A DNA stretch of 64,000 bases from Pontiellaceae bacterium B1224 (GTDB lineage: Bacteria; Verrucomicrobiota; Kiritimatiellia; Kiritimatiellales; Pontiellaceae), in contig JAROBA010000018.1 of NCBI GenBank assembly GCA_029432815.1, forward strand, positions 1-64,000, given 5' to 3'. Position 1 is the first letter of the stretch; every line of letters begins with the position of its first letter. The notes beneath the pieces were generated by a model that was not told the origin of the DNA, did not search any database, and worked only from the letters and a program-made list of their open reading frames with translations. Below are positions 55,332-63,207 of this stretch, piece by piece. A program made the translations under genes and the position numbers.

Positions 55332-57044
55332 TTAATCATCTCCGATACAGAAGAGGTTTTCATCGCCGCGGATGTAGATACGCCCGTTCACAAAGGCCGG
55401 GGTTGTGTAGACCGGCTCACCCATTTCGATGGATGCAATTTCATGATAGCTTTCCGCCTCGGCATCAAAAATGTGTACGACGCCGCCCAGATCAATGGCA
55501 TAGACGTTGTTCCCCACTAAGATGGGAGACGCGTTAAAACCGTCATCACATTCCTGCTCCCATTTCACTTCGCCAGTCTGAATATCCAGACCAATCAGAT
55601 CGCCAACGGTGGTTGCAATAAACGCATACTTTTCGGTCACCAGCGGGCTGGCGATTTCCGGCAGATATTCATCGTATTGCCACAGGATTTCAGGAATGCC
55701 GCCGTTCAGTTTCAGTGCCGTGGCCTGCGCATATTCATTGGCCACAAAAACAATGTCTTTCCCGTTGAACGCAGCAGAAGGAGCCACTTCACCGCCCAGA
55801 CACTTGACCTGCCACAACTGTTTTCCAGAGACTGGATCATAGGCGGTCACATTTTCTTCATCGTTCAGAATCAGCTGCATGCCGGACTCCGGTTCAATCA
55901 GCACCGGACTGGACCAGGAAATATGGTTACGGGCGGTGCGCCACAGCTCATCGCCGTTGGCGACATCGAACGCCATGACTTTCTGTTCATCAGAATGATC
56001 GTATTGAACAAACAACCGCTGTCCGTCCGATATCAGTGAAGAGCCCATGCCATAGGGATTATCCGGTACCCCGATATTTTTCTGCCAGACGATCTTGCCA
56101 TCAAAGTCCAATGCTGCGAGATCGCCACTGGCAAAAATGGCAAAAACCAGCGTCCCGTCCGTCGCCATAGTTGGCGCCGCATAGCCGGTATCTTCGGACA
56201 CTTCGGGAAGCTCGCCCTCGGTTTCAATCGTGGTCGCCCAGAGTTCTTTTCCACTGTTCACATCGTGACAGAACACCTCCTGTCCCTCGTCATCAGCTCC
56301 CGACATAAAAATGCGGTCATTCCAAACAATCGGCGAATTAAAGCCGTGAACAAATACCTCCTCCTTCCAAAGCACCCCATCGCCCGTTTCCACATCCCAG
56401 CTGATGGGAGCTTCCGCCATCCGAGCGTGGCCGATTCCTCCCGGCCCGCGCAATGACGGCCAGTTGAATTTCATTTCACCGGAGAGGGCAGACTGGAAAG
56501 TCTGCCCCACAGGTGGAGCAGGCTTTCCTGCCTGCTCGTCGGCACGTTTAAGAACAACTGCCAAATCACTTTGCACCACGAATGCCAGAAAGAGCGAAAC
56601 AACCACCAAAAAGATTCCGGTTCCGGCCATGAGCTGTCGGAAAAGATTATTCAATTCCCAATGATCTGGATTTTCAGATTTTCCAACGGTTGGAAGTTTC
56701 GGTTTCCAATGATTGGAAAGTTTCAGCGCAACAAAACAAACCACGGCTCCACTCAACAACAACAGCCCGCCGGATCGGCGTTGTTCTTCATTGGCGAAAA
56801 AGGCCCGCCGCGCATAGAGATCATACGTCCTGATTTTCTCCACCACGGCATCGCTACTTTCAGCCGAATTCGCCAGTTCCGCCCGCAGCTCCAACAGAAC
56901 CGGATCATTCAGCGGATCCATTTTCAACAAACGTACATGATCCGCAATCAATAACACCGCCACCACAAACACCAGCACCGCCGCAACCAGCGCCACACTT
57001 TTGGAGATCAGTCCCATCAAAGGCTTTTGTTTAAACTCACTCAT
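55332..57044 (-). CDS. Membrane-anchored PQQ-like beta-propeller protein
   Basis: A 570-residue protein with about three N-terminal membrane helices (residues 13-35, 90-108, 140-165) and a C-terminal beta-propeller of PQQ-type repeats (GKELWATTIETEG, DGKIVWQKN, GDELWRTAR, GKQLWQVK, GEVKWEQE). Propeller outside, helices anchoring it, is the likely topology; no PQQ-enzyme catalytic site is evident. Between the two parts lies a stretch encoded by a REP-like hairpin pair (GKPAPPVGQTFQSALSGE), and two TTCCAA palindromes at 56681-56695 and 56704-56718 encode LPTVGK and SNHWK. It lies 3 bases after the NapH-like gene. Function unknown. Confidence 0.8.
   Translation of the reverse strand: MSEFKQKPLMGLISKSVALVAAVLVFVVAVLLIADHVRLLKMDPLNDPVLLELRAELANSAESSDAVVEKIRTYDLYARRAFFANEEQRRSGGLLLLSGAVVCFVALKLSNHWKPKLPTVGKSENPDHWELNNLFRQLMAGTGIFLVVVSLFLAFVVQSDLAVVLKRADEQAGKPAPPVGQTFQSALSGEMKFNWPSLRGPGGIGHARMAEAPISWDVETGDGVLWKEEVFVHGFNSPIVWNDRIFMSGADDEGQEVFCHDVNSGKELWATTIETEGELPEVSEDTGYAAPTMATDGTLVFAIFASGDLAALDFDGKIVWQKNIGVPDNPYGMGSSLISDGQRLFVQYDHSDEQKVMAFDVANGDELWRTARNHISWSSPVLIEPESGMQLILNDEENVTAYDPVSGKQLWQVKCLGGEVAPSAAFNGKDIVFVANEYAQATALKLNGGIPEILWQYDEYLPEIASPLVTEKYAFIATTVGDLIGLDIQTGEVKWEQECDDGFNASPILVGNNVYAIDLGGVVHIFDAEAESYHEIASIEMGEPVYTTPAFVNGRIYIRGDENLFCIGDD
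56486..56537. repeat. REP-like hairpin pair inside a gene
   Basis: GGGCAGACT-GGAA-AGTCTGCCC (56486-56507) and GAGCAGGC-TTTCCT-GCCTGCTC (56516-56537) are two perfect hairpins in tandem. They translate to EQAGKPAPPVGQTFQSA within the PQQ-like protein. The intergenic pair at 14160-14226 has the same GGGCAGAC...GTCTGCCC core. Confidence 0.85.
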
Positions 57045-57047
57045 AAT

Positions 57048-58427
57048 TTAACCCTTCACCGGACAGTATTTAAAACAACGGCCGCAGCTGTAGCAGGTGC
57101 CGCGGTCGGGTTCATAGCCATCGCGCTTCCGGAGGATGGAAACCGAGATCAGTTTGCAGCCGATGACTAATCCGATAAATGCGCCGAACCAGCGACTCCC
57201 TTGTGCAAAGCCGGCCTTTAATTCAACGGCCTCGGCATACAGGTCGGCAACCGGTTGGTCCGAACCCCGGAAGGCTTCCGATTCAATATTCGTTCCTTCG
57301 TAGCGCCCAAGCTCTTCGCCGGCCACACGTTCAGCCAATCGCACGGTTGGATGCATTCTGGAAAGCGGTTCCTTTAAGAGTCCTCCGGTACCAAAACCCA
57401 GCGCAATGAGAATGGGAAACATCAGCAATAGAATACCCAACCGCCAGGCGCCCTTAAGTCGGGGTTCGGGTTCTTTTTTTGCTGACGGCTCGTTGATCGC
57501 ATTATACGGGCAGGAATCGGCGCAGAGTTTACAGTCGATACACTCTGAGGGTGTGATCGTTGCATGTTTCCATGACAGCTTGGAACACCAGTTCAACAGC
57601 ACACCATACGGACAGAGGAACCGGCAATAAGGGCGGGCCACAAAGATGCCGATGAGCAGCATAAGCGCCCCGAATATCAGCATACTGAAGCTGGCACCGA
57701 GGCGGAAAAACCCGACAAAGGGATCGTACTGGCAAATAATGAATCCCGCATTCATTGCAACGCTGAGCATCGCCAGCCCCAAATAGATATAGGGAAAAAT
57801 GGACAGCACCTTTTCAACGGCCAACGGCACTTTGACCGGCTTAATGGCGACGGCTTCCTGAATGGCCCCCAGTGGACAGACGGCGGCACAGAAGACCCGC
57901 CCAAACAGAAGCGCAAAAATCAGCGGGGCGGCGAAGAAGATTAATACCGTGAGCGGTACGCCGTAATTGGGATCACAACAACCGGCCATAATATTCTGAA
58001 CCGAGCCGACCGAACAGACACAGCCGTTGCGTAGAAAACCGAAATAGATTACCGAAAAGAGCGTCAGCCAGAATATTTCTTTGCGTTTGCGCCGCTTCAG
58101 AACCAGGAAGGAGGCGAGACCCAAGGTCATGATTAATACCGCAACATCCCAGCCTACCATTGCGTTATTCGGGGCAGGCGTGTGCACGGCCGGATGTTCA
58201 TAGCCCGTGGAAAATTCAGGCATGGGAAAACGGAATTCGGCGTGCGCAGAAACCGCAACGAACACTAGCAGAATTATCGACCGCAAAGACGCTAAGGCAC
58301 TAAGATTTCTCATACCACGGAGACACTGAGACACAGAAAAAAGAAATATATTAATAACTCCGAGTCTCCGAGCCTCGGTGGTTAAAAATCTCGCATTCAC
58401 TTTGCGCCTTTGCGTCTTTGCTGTCAT
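57048..58427 (-). CDS. NapH-type membrane iron-sulfur protein
   Basis: A polytopic protein with four to five membrane helices and four cysteine motifs: CAAVCPLGAIQEA, CRFLCPYGVLL, CIDCKLCADSCPYNA and CYSCGRCFKYCP. This is the NapH/NosR/RdxA pattern, which passes electrons between quinol or cytoplasmic donors and periplasmic partners. The first 40 residues (AKTQRRKVNARFLTTEARRL and so on) are the translation of an intergenic repeat. A shorter start at 58313 (MRNLSALASLRSI) is possible, but the ATGA overlap with the preceding gene favours 58427. A signal-like segment follows (ILLVFVAVSAHA). Gene order suggests one complex with its neighbours. Confidence 0.83.
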   Translation of the reverse strand: MTAKTQRRKVNARFLTTEARRLGVINIFLFSVSQCLRGMRNLSALASLRSIILLVFVAVSAHAEFRFPMPEFSTGYEHPAVHTPAPNNAMVGWDVAVLIMTLGLASFLVLKRRKRKEIFWLTLFSVIYFGFLRNGCVCSVGSVQNIMAGCCDPNYGVPLTVLIFFAAPLIFALLFGRVFCAAVCPLGAIQEAVAIKPVKVPLAVEKVLSIFPYIYLGLAMLSVAMNAGFIICQYDPFVGFFRLGASFSMLIFGALMLLIGIFVARPYCRFLCPYGVLLNWCSKLSWKHATITPSECIDCKLCADSCPYNAINEPSAKKEPEPRLKGAWRLGILLLMFPILIALGFGTGGLLKEPLSRMHPTVRLAERVAGEELGRYEGTNIESEAFRGSDQPVADLYAEAVELKAGFAQGSRWFGAFIGLVIGCKLISVSILRKRDGYEPDRGTCYSCGRCFKYCPVKG

Positions 58428-58430
58428 GAA
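58258..58430. repeat. Nested repeat sequence at the start of the NapH-type gene
   Basis: ACCGCAAAGACGCTAAGGCA on the left faces TTTGCGCCTTTGCGTCTTTG on the right, with an inner pair CCACGGAGACACTGAGACAC / CTCCGAGTCTCCGAGCCTCG. The whole element is repeat-like and covers the first codons of the gene. Confidence 0.7.
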
Positions 58431-58984
58431 GAAATCCTTTTCTCCTGATCGGACTTCAGGAGATAGCCATCGGAGGCGGGCACGCGCTTAAAGGCGTCGG
58501 ACGGGCAGGCGTTCGAAATGGCGCATTGATTACAGTTCACACAAAGGTCGTGCTTGACCTGCAGATACATCGAACCGTTGCCGAATACATCGCACCCTTC
58601 CACACAGATACCGCAGCCGATGCAGAGGTCTTCATCGATTTTGTATTGGTAATACGGGGCTTCAATATAGGTGCGCGTAATCGCGGCGGTCGGACAGAGC
58701 TGATTTTCAGCACCGGTATTGCGCCCCTTGGCATCCGGCCGCAGGTAACCGCCGCAGAGATCGCAATAGCCGCAGATTGAGTAGGAGTGGAAACATTTCA
58801 CGGCCGACGGAGCCAGCACACAGTGCGTGGCACATCGACCGCAACGCGTACATTTTTCGGGATCGATCTGCCAAACCAGTTTCGGCGATCGACTGCGCGC
58901 GGCCGCAAGTACGGTCCCGCCGATCAGTGCCGCCGCCGCACCCCGCACAAAATTACGGCGTCCTCTGTTGCCCATTTCGCTCAT
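58424..58984 (-). CDS. NapG-like ferredoxin-type protein with Tat-like signal
   Basis: A 186-residue protein starting MSEMGNRGRRNFVRGAAAAL; the RRNFVRG is a twin-arginine-like motif. Four ferredoxin-type cysteine groups follow (CTRCGRCATHC; CGYCDLCGG; CIGCGICVEGC; CVNCNQCAISNACP). It resembles NapG/MauM-type periplasmic ferredoxins, which act next to NapH. The start at 58984 is supported by the ATGA overlap with the small protein upstream. It overlaps the NapH-type gene by 4 bases. An electron-transfer role is likely, partners unknown. Confidence 0.85.
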   Translation of the reverse strand: MSEMGNRGRRNFVRGAAAALIGGTVLAAARSRSPKLVWQIDPEKCTRCGRCATHCVLAPSAVKCFHSYSICGYCDLCGGYLRPDAKGRNTGAENQLCPTAAITRTYIEAPYYQYKIDEDLCIGCGICVEGCDVFGNGSMYLQVKHDLCVNCNQCAISNACPSDAFKRVPASDGYLLKSDQEKRISS

Positions 58985-59157
58985 TTTAATCCCAACCCGC
59001 ATTTTCCATTGGTCAACTTCGGACACTTTCCACATCGGGTGGAGCATTCAAACTTTTCCTCGCGGGTGGTCAGTACAAAACCGAAGCCAACGAGGCCGGC
59101 AAGTGCGCCGCCACGAATTGTGCCTTTCAGCATTTCTTTTCGAGTTAACGTTTTCAT
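58981..59157 (-). CDS. 58-residue cysteine protein in the redox operon
   Basis: A short gene: MKTLTRKEMLKGTIRGGALA continues with GLVGFGFVLTTREEKFECS and ends TRCGKCPKLTNGKCGLGLK. The hydrophobic stretch would anchor or export it, and the four cysteines (C-x3-C-x2-C-x8-C) could bind a metal or cluster. Its start and stop overlap both neighbours by 4 bases (ATGA at each side), strong support for translation. I do not recognise the family. Confidence 0.75.
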   Translation of the reverse strand: MKTLTRKEMLKGTIRGGALAGLVGFGFVLTTREEKFECSTRCGKCPKLTNGKCGLGLK

Positions 59158-60107
59158 TTGATCTCCTCGAATATCCGAACCTGATTCCGTGACGAATCAA
59201 GTACAACAATTTTTCCGTCAGAACCGACGGCAACATCCAGCCCTTCAGCATCGTCATCGAACTGATCGGGTGCGGCAACCACACAACGGAACGAGCCGTC
59301 CGCATTGTGAATCTTGACGCGGGGCAATCCTTTTTCAGCCGTCACAAACCCGCCATCGGCCAGCAACGCAAAGTGCGATGGATTACAGCACCCGCTGAAT
59401 CCCTCAATGCCCATCGAACTGGCCTCCCAGGTTGAAAGCGGCATGCCATCGGGGCGGAAGTTTTCAAATGCGTGATAGCCCGGGTTGACCGCCCAGAACG
59501 AACCGTCGAACCGGTTGATCGCCAAGTCGAAAAGCGGACTCGGAATATTGAAACCGCGGACTCCGTTGGCCCAATCTTTTTCCCCGATTTCAAACGGTTC
59601 GCCTCCCTCCTTTTTGTAGCGCCAGATTCGGCGGCTTCCGGCATCGGCCACGTAGACATACCAGTCATCCACATCGATCGAGGTGAGGTAGGCGTTTTCA
59701 GCAGGTGCATCCCATACCGTTTTTTTCCAATCTTTGGAAAAAACCGCCACATGATTCTGCATGCCGGCAAAGACGGTTCCATCTTCCGCCACCCTCAGAC
59801 AGGAGGGGGTTCCAACCATTGGAACTTTTTCCCCGCCGGGGAAAACTTCGATTCCATTTTCCCCGCCAACAAAGATTCGGTCGTCGGCAGACAATGCGAG
59901 TGCGCTGAGCTTTCCAAGGGTTGGAAGAATCGGTTCGAGTTCGCGATATTTAATCAGGGCCGGATCCACTTTGCGGTATTCATCGAGGGAATAGTCAAAG
60001 CTCTTTCCAAGTTCGTTGCGGCGGCTTTGCCCGAGATAGATTCCGAGACCGAGAATGACCGCCATGATCACGACAAACCAGACCCAGTTTTTACCGACAT
60101 TTTTCAT
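59154..60107 (-). CDS. Membrane-anchored NHL-type beta-propeller
   Basis: A 317-residue protein with one N-terminal membrane helix (WVWFVVIMAVILGLGIYLG, about 8-26) and repeated propeller blades (LALSADDRIFVGGENGIEVF, VAEDGTVFAGMQN, DVDDWYVYVADAGSRRIWRY, VAVGSDGKIVVLDSSRNQVR). NHL-type propellers usually mediate binding. It contains three perfect TTCCAA palindromes (59725, 59810, 59912). ATGA overlaps on both sides place it firmly in the redox operon. Binding partner unknown. Confidence 0.83.
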   Translation of the reverse strand: MKNVGKNWVWFVVIMAVILGLGIYLGQSRRNELGKSFDYSLDEYRKVDPALIKYRELEPILPTLGKLSALALSADDRIFVGGENGIEVFPGGEKVPMVGTPSCLRVAEDGTVFAGMQNHVAVFSKDWKKTVWDAPAENAYLTSIDVDDWYVYVADAGSRRIWRYKKEGGEPFEIGEKDWANGVRGFNIPSPLFDLAINRFDGSFWAVNPGYHAFENFRPDGMPLSTWEASSMGIEGFSGCCNPSHFALLADGGFVTAEKGLPRVKIHNADGSFRCVVAAPDQFDDDAEGLDVAVGSDGKIVVLDSSRNQVRIFEEIK

Positions 60108-61555
60108 TCCTTTTCTCCCACTTCAATGCAGACCATTCGGGTGGAGTCGCGCAGGAGCATGCGGGTGCCGACCAGCGCGATCGGGCCCCAAGCATCGTGG
60201 CCATCCAGGATGCGGTGCTGCGCGAGTTGTTGATAGCCGGTTTTGCTGAATGCCAGCATGGTCAGTGTACCGTCGTCATCGAGCACGAAAAATTTATCAT
60301 CGGCCAGAATAAACGGGCCGAGCCCGAACCGGTGTGTTTTACCGCTCGACCAAACCAGCTCGCCGCTATCGGGATTGAAGCAGACAAACTGTTGTTTCAA
60401 GGCACCGCCATCCTTGGGCATGATGCCGTAAAGCAGGCCGTCATAAACAATTGGCGTTTGCTGTTCGCAGGCCAGCCAGTCTTTCGGGCCGTGTTTGGCG
60501 ATCTCTTTGGCGGCATAGCCCGACGCGTCCTTTTCAATCTCCACCATCAAACTGCCCGATCCATATCCGGCTGTGATAAAGATCCGGTTTCCAGACACCG
60601 GAACCGGGGACGGGGCGATGACGGACGCGTTCCACGGAATCTCCCACAACAGATTCCCCTCTTTGGAAACACCGACCATGCCGCCGACCGCGGCATAGAC
60701 ATACATTTCTTCGCCGTGCAGCGTCAGAGGTAAAACGGAAGAGTGCGACATTTTCCAACCCTTGGAACTCGGCACTTTCCAGATGATTTCACCGGTCTTC
60801 AGATCGGCCGCCATCAGGAGAGCATCGGGAGCTCCCGGCGCAAGGATAACGCGGCCGCCATCAATCAGCGGACACTGTCCGGTGAACCACAGCGGCTCGG
60901 TGGTTCCGTATTCCTTCTGCAGATCTATGCCCCACCGGAAATTCCCGGTTTTGGTTTCAACGCAGGAAACATGACAGCGCGGGCCGATAGTGATGATATA
61001 CTCCTCGGTGACCGCTGGAATGGTGCGCGATAACCCGTGGTTACGCTTAGCCGGCAGCGCATAGGATCGACGCCAGATTTCCTTTCCGTTTTTCAGCGAA
61101 AAACAACGCAGGGCATCTGCCCGCTTCGTTTCATCGTAATCGAATAGATACACACAGCCATTCAATACGGCGGGGGCGGCATGACCTTCGCCCAGTTCAA
61201 CTGACCAGAGAACTTCAGGTCCATCGGCTGGCCATTGATCGGCGAGCTCAACGTTCTGCTTGGAAATATTATCGAAGTCCGCCCCGCGAAAACGCGGCCA
61301 GCTTCCGGGCAAATCGGAAGGAATACCATCGAACGTTTCCAATGTCCCGGCGAGGTTGACATTCAGGTCGCCGGATTGATCTCGTTCGGATTGCGGCGGT
61401 CCGCCATCCATCCCGGGAATACTGCGGGCGAGCGTGGGCGTAGAATCGTTGGCGAGCCAGTTGAAAATCAGCACAAGCGAAAGGGCCCCGCAACAGATAA
61501 TTACGGGAACGGCCACCATTAAACCGGCTGTTCGTTGCTTCACCCTGCCCCCCAT
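60104..61555 (-). CDS. PQQ-like beta-propeller protein
   Basis: A 483-residue protein with an N-terminal membrane helix (AGLMVAVPVIICCGALSLVL, about 10-29) and PQQ-type propeller repeats such as GPEVLWSVELGEGHAAPA, NGKEIWRRSY, TGNFRWGIDLQ, TGEIIWKV and SGELVWSSG, typical of extracytoplasmic beta-propellers. No PQQ-dehydrogenase catalytic acid or calcium site can be named. It is the first gene of the operon that leads through the NHL, small cysteine, NapG- and NapH-like genes. Palindrome at 60753-60767 encodes SSKGWK. Confidence 0.83.
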   Translation of the reverse strand: MGGRVKQRTAGLMVAVPVIICCGALSLVLIFNWLANDSTPTLARSIPGMDGGPPQSERDQSGDLNVNLAGTLETFDGIPSDLPGSWPRFRGADFDNISKQNVELADQWPADGPEVLWSVELGEGHAAPAVLNGCVYLFDYDETKRADALRCFSLKNGKEIWRRSYALPAKRNHGLSRTIPAVTEEYIITIGPRCHVSCVETKTGNFRWGIDLQKEYGTTEPLWFTGQCPLIDGGRVILAPGAPDALLMAADLKTGEIIWKVPSSKGWKMSHSSVLPLTLHGEEMYVYAAVGGMVGVSKEGNLLWEIPWNASVIAPSPVPVSGNRIFITAGYGSGSLMVEIEKDASGYAAKEIAKHGPKDWLACEQQTPIVYDGLLYGIMPKDGGALKQQFVCFNPDSGELVWSSGKTHRFGLGPFILADDKFFVLDDDGTLTMLAFSKTGYQQLAQHRILDGHDAWGPIALVGTRMLLRDSTRMVCIEVGEKE

Positions 61556-61675
61556 CCAGCATCCACCCCACGCGAATGTGCTGAGAAAACAGAGAAGATA
61601 GCCGAAAGCAATGCCCCCGTCTAGAGCCTTAGACGACCCTTTCGTCCCCGCAAAACATGATCAGCTAACAAGGCT

Positions 61676-63073
61676 TTACTTCGTCGTTTCAGCAACTGCC
61701 TCTGGATCATAATCGGGATTCAGTTCGGTGGGAACCGGCGCGTTTAATTCCGCCCGCCAATCGACAAGCAGCTTATGCATTGCGGCCGTTTTTTCTGGAT
61801 GAATGGCGGCAAAGTTCATGCGTTCGGCAGGATCGGCACCGAGATCGTAGAGCTCCAGCCGGCCGTCTTCAAAATATTCATGCAGCTTCCATTTTCCCAA
61901 CCGCACCGCCGAACCGGGCCGGGTACGGAAGTCGGCATCGTGCGCGCCATCTTCTTTCCCGGCATATTTCTCCAGATAGACCGGAAAATGCCAGAACAGC
62001 GGGCGTTCCGGAATCTCGCCCCATTTTTCAAACAACGGAACCAGACTGACTCCATCGAGCACCTTGCCTCTGGGCACCCGCAGTTCCGCCGCTTCAAGAA
62101 AGGTCGGATACAGGTCGATTCCGGAAACGGGAACTTCGCACAGGTTTGCCGCCGCCGCGTGCCCCGGCCAGCGCACAATCAGGGGCACCCGGATGCCGCC
62201 ATCAAAGTAGGAACCCTTTCCCGCACGAAAAGGTGCCTGGCTGGATGTGGAGCAAACGCCGCCGTTATCGGACGTGAAGACCACCAGTGTATTACTCGTC
62301 AGATGGAGCCGATCCAATGCTTCCAGAATCAGGCCGACCCCCTGATCCACTTTCTCAATCATAGATGCATAGGCCCGGTTGACCTTCGATCCATCATATT
62401 TGTTCACCATCTTCGGCACTTCCTCGAGCGGCGTATGAACCGAATAATACGACAGATGAATAAAGAACGGTTCCTCCCGGTGGATCTGCATAAAATTGAT
62501 CGCCTGATCCGTAAAAATTTCCACGCGGTGCGTGCCGGTCGGATAGCGATCGTTGAAAACCTTCATCGATTCCTGCGTGAACGGAGAAAAATATCCTCCC
62601 TTTGGGCTCCCGAATTTGTCGCCGCCCATATTGACATCGAATCCCTGCTGCGTTGGATCTTCGCCCAAATGCCATTTGCCCACATGCATCGTCGCATAGC
62701 CCCTCTTTTGGAGAACTTCGGCAATCGTCACATTATCCAACGACAGAAATTCGGTATTCTCCGTGGGAATCAGCTTCCGAAGATTGGAAGGGCCGCGCTC
62801 CGAACTGCCGACCGTGTAGACGCCGTGCCGAGGCGTGTATTGCCCGCTCATGACGCTGGCCCGGCTCGGCGCGCAGTTGGCCGCGGCCGCATACGCTTCG
62901 CTGAACACGGTGCCTTCCGCGCACAGCCGATAAAGGGACGGCGTTAAATAGCGCGTACTGTTGAAGCCCACATCCATAATGCCGAGATCATCGACCGTGA
63001 TATAAACAATATTCGGTCGGGCCATGGCTGAGCCGACCATTAACAGCAAAATCAGTCCTACGCATTTCATCAT
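61676..63073 (-). CDS. Secreted formylglycine sulfatase (second)
   Basis: A 465-residue S1-type sulfatase with a signal peptide (1-18, ends SAMA). The opening RPNIVYITVDDLGIMDVGF holds the metal aspartates, the activation motif CAPSR gives Cys67 for formylglycine, and HVGKWHLG and VFTSDNGGV supply further active-site residues. It is shorter than the sulfatase at 4487-6382 and belongs to a different subgroup. No glycosidase flanks it; its neighbours are the redox operon and tlyA. It needs formylglycine maturation. Substrate unknown. Confidence 0.95.
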   Translation of the reverse strand: MMKCVGLILLLMVGSAMARPNIVYITVDDLGIMDVGFNSTRYLTPSLYRLCAEGTVFSEAYAAAANCAPSRASVMSGQYTPRHGVYTVGSSERGPSNLRKLIPTENTEFLSLDNVTIAEVLQKRGYATMHVGKWHLGEDPTQQGFDVNMGGDKFGSPKGGYFSPFTQESMKVFNDRYPTGTHRVEIFTDQAINFMQIHREEPFFIHLSYYSVHTPLEEVPKMVNKYDGSKVNRAYASMIEKVDQGVGLILEALDRLHLTSNTLVVFTSDNGGVCSTSSQAPFRAGKGSYFDGGIRVPLIVRWPGHAAAANLCEVPVSGIDLYPTFLEAAELRVPRGKVLDGVSLVPLFEKWGEIPERPLFWHFPVYLEKYAGKEDGAHDADFRTRPGSAVRLGKWKLHEYFEDGRLELYDLGADPAERMNFAAIHPEKTAAMHKLLVDWRAELNAPVPTELNPDYDPEAVAETTK

Positions 63074-63143
63074 GTTCGCACCTTTAAATTAACAGCCCCA
63101 CTTTACTGCGAGTGCATCCCGCCGTCAATTGAGTGCGTGCAAC

Positions 63144-63158
63144 TTTCCAATCATTGGA
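63144..63158. repeat. TTCCAATCATTGGAA palindrome
   Basis: Intergenic copy of the dispersed palindrome in the divergent promoter region between the sulfatase and tlyA, about 50 bases before the tlyA start. Confidence 0.85.
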
Positions 63159-63207
63159 AACCTTTTTAAGTTGATTCACCCGCACGGGTTGACTGTAAAT
63201 AGCGGCT

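Noticed and set aside
61775-62947. 390-codon plus-strand frame opposite the second sulfatase
   Set aside because: Composition (Arg, His, Phe rich) is typical of an antisense shadow, and the sulfatase on the other strand has complete motifs.
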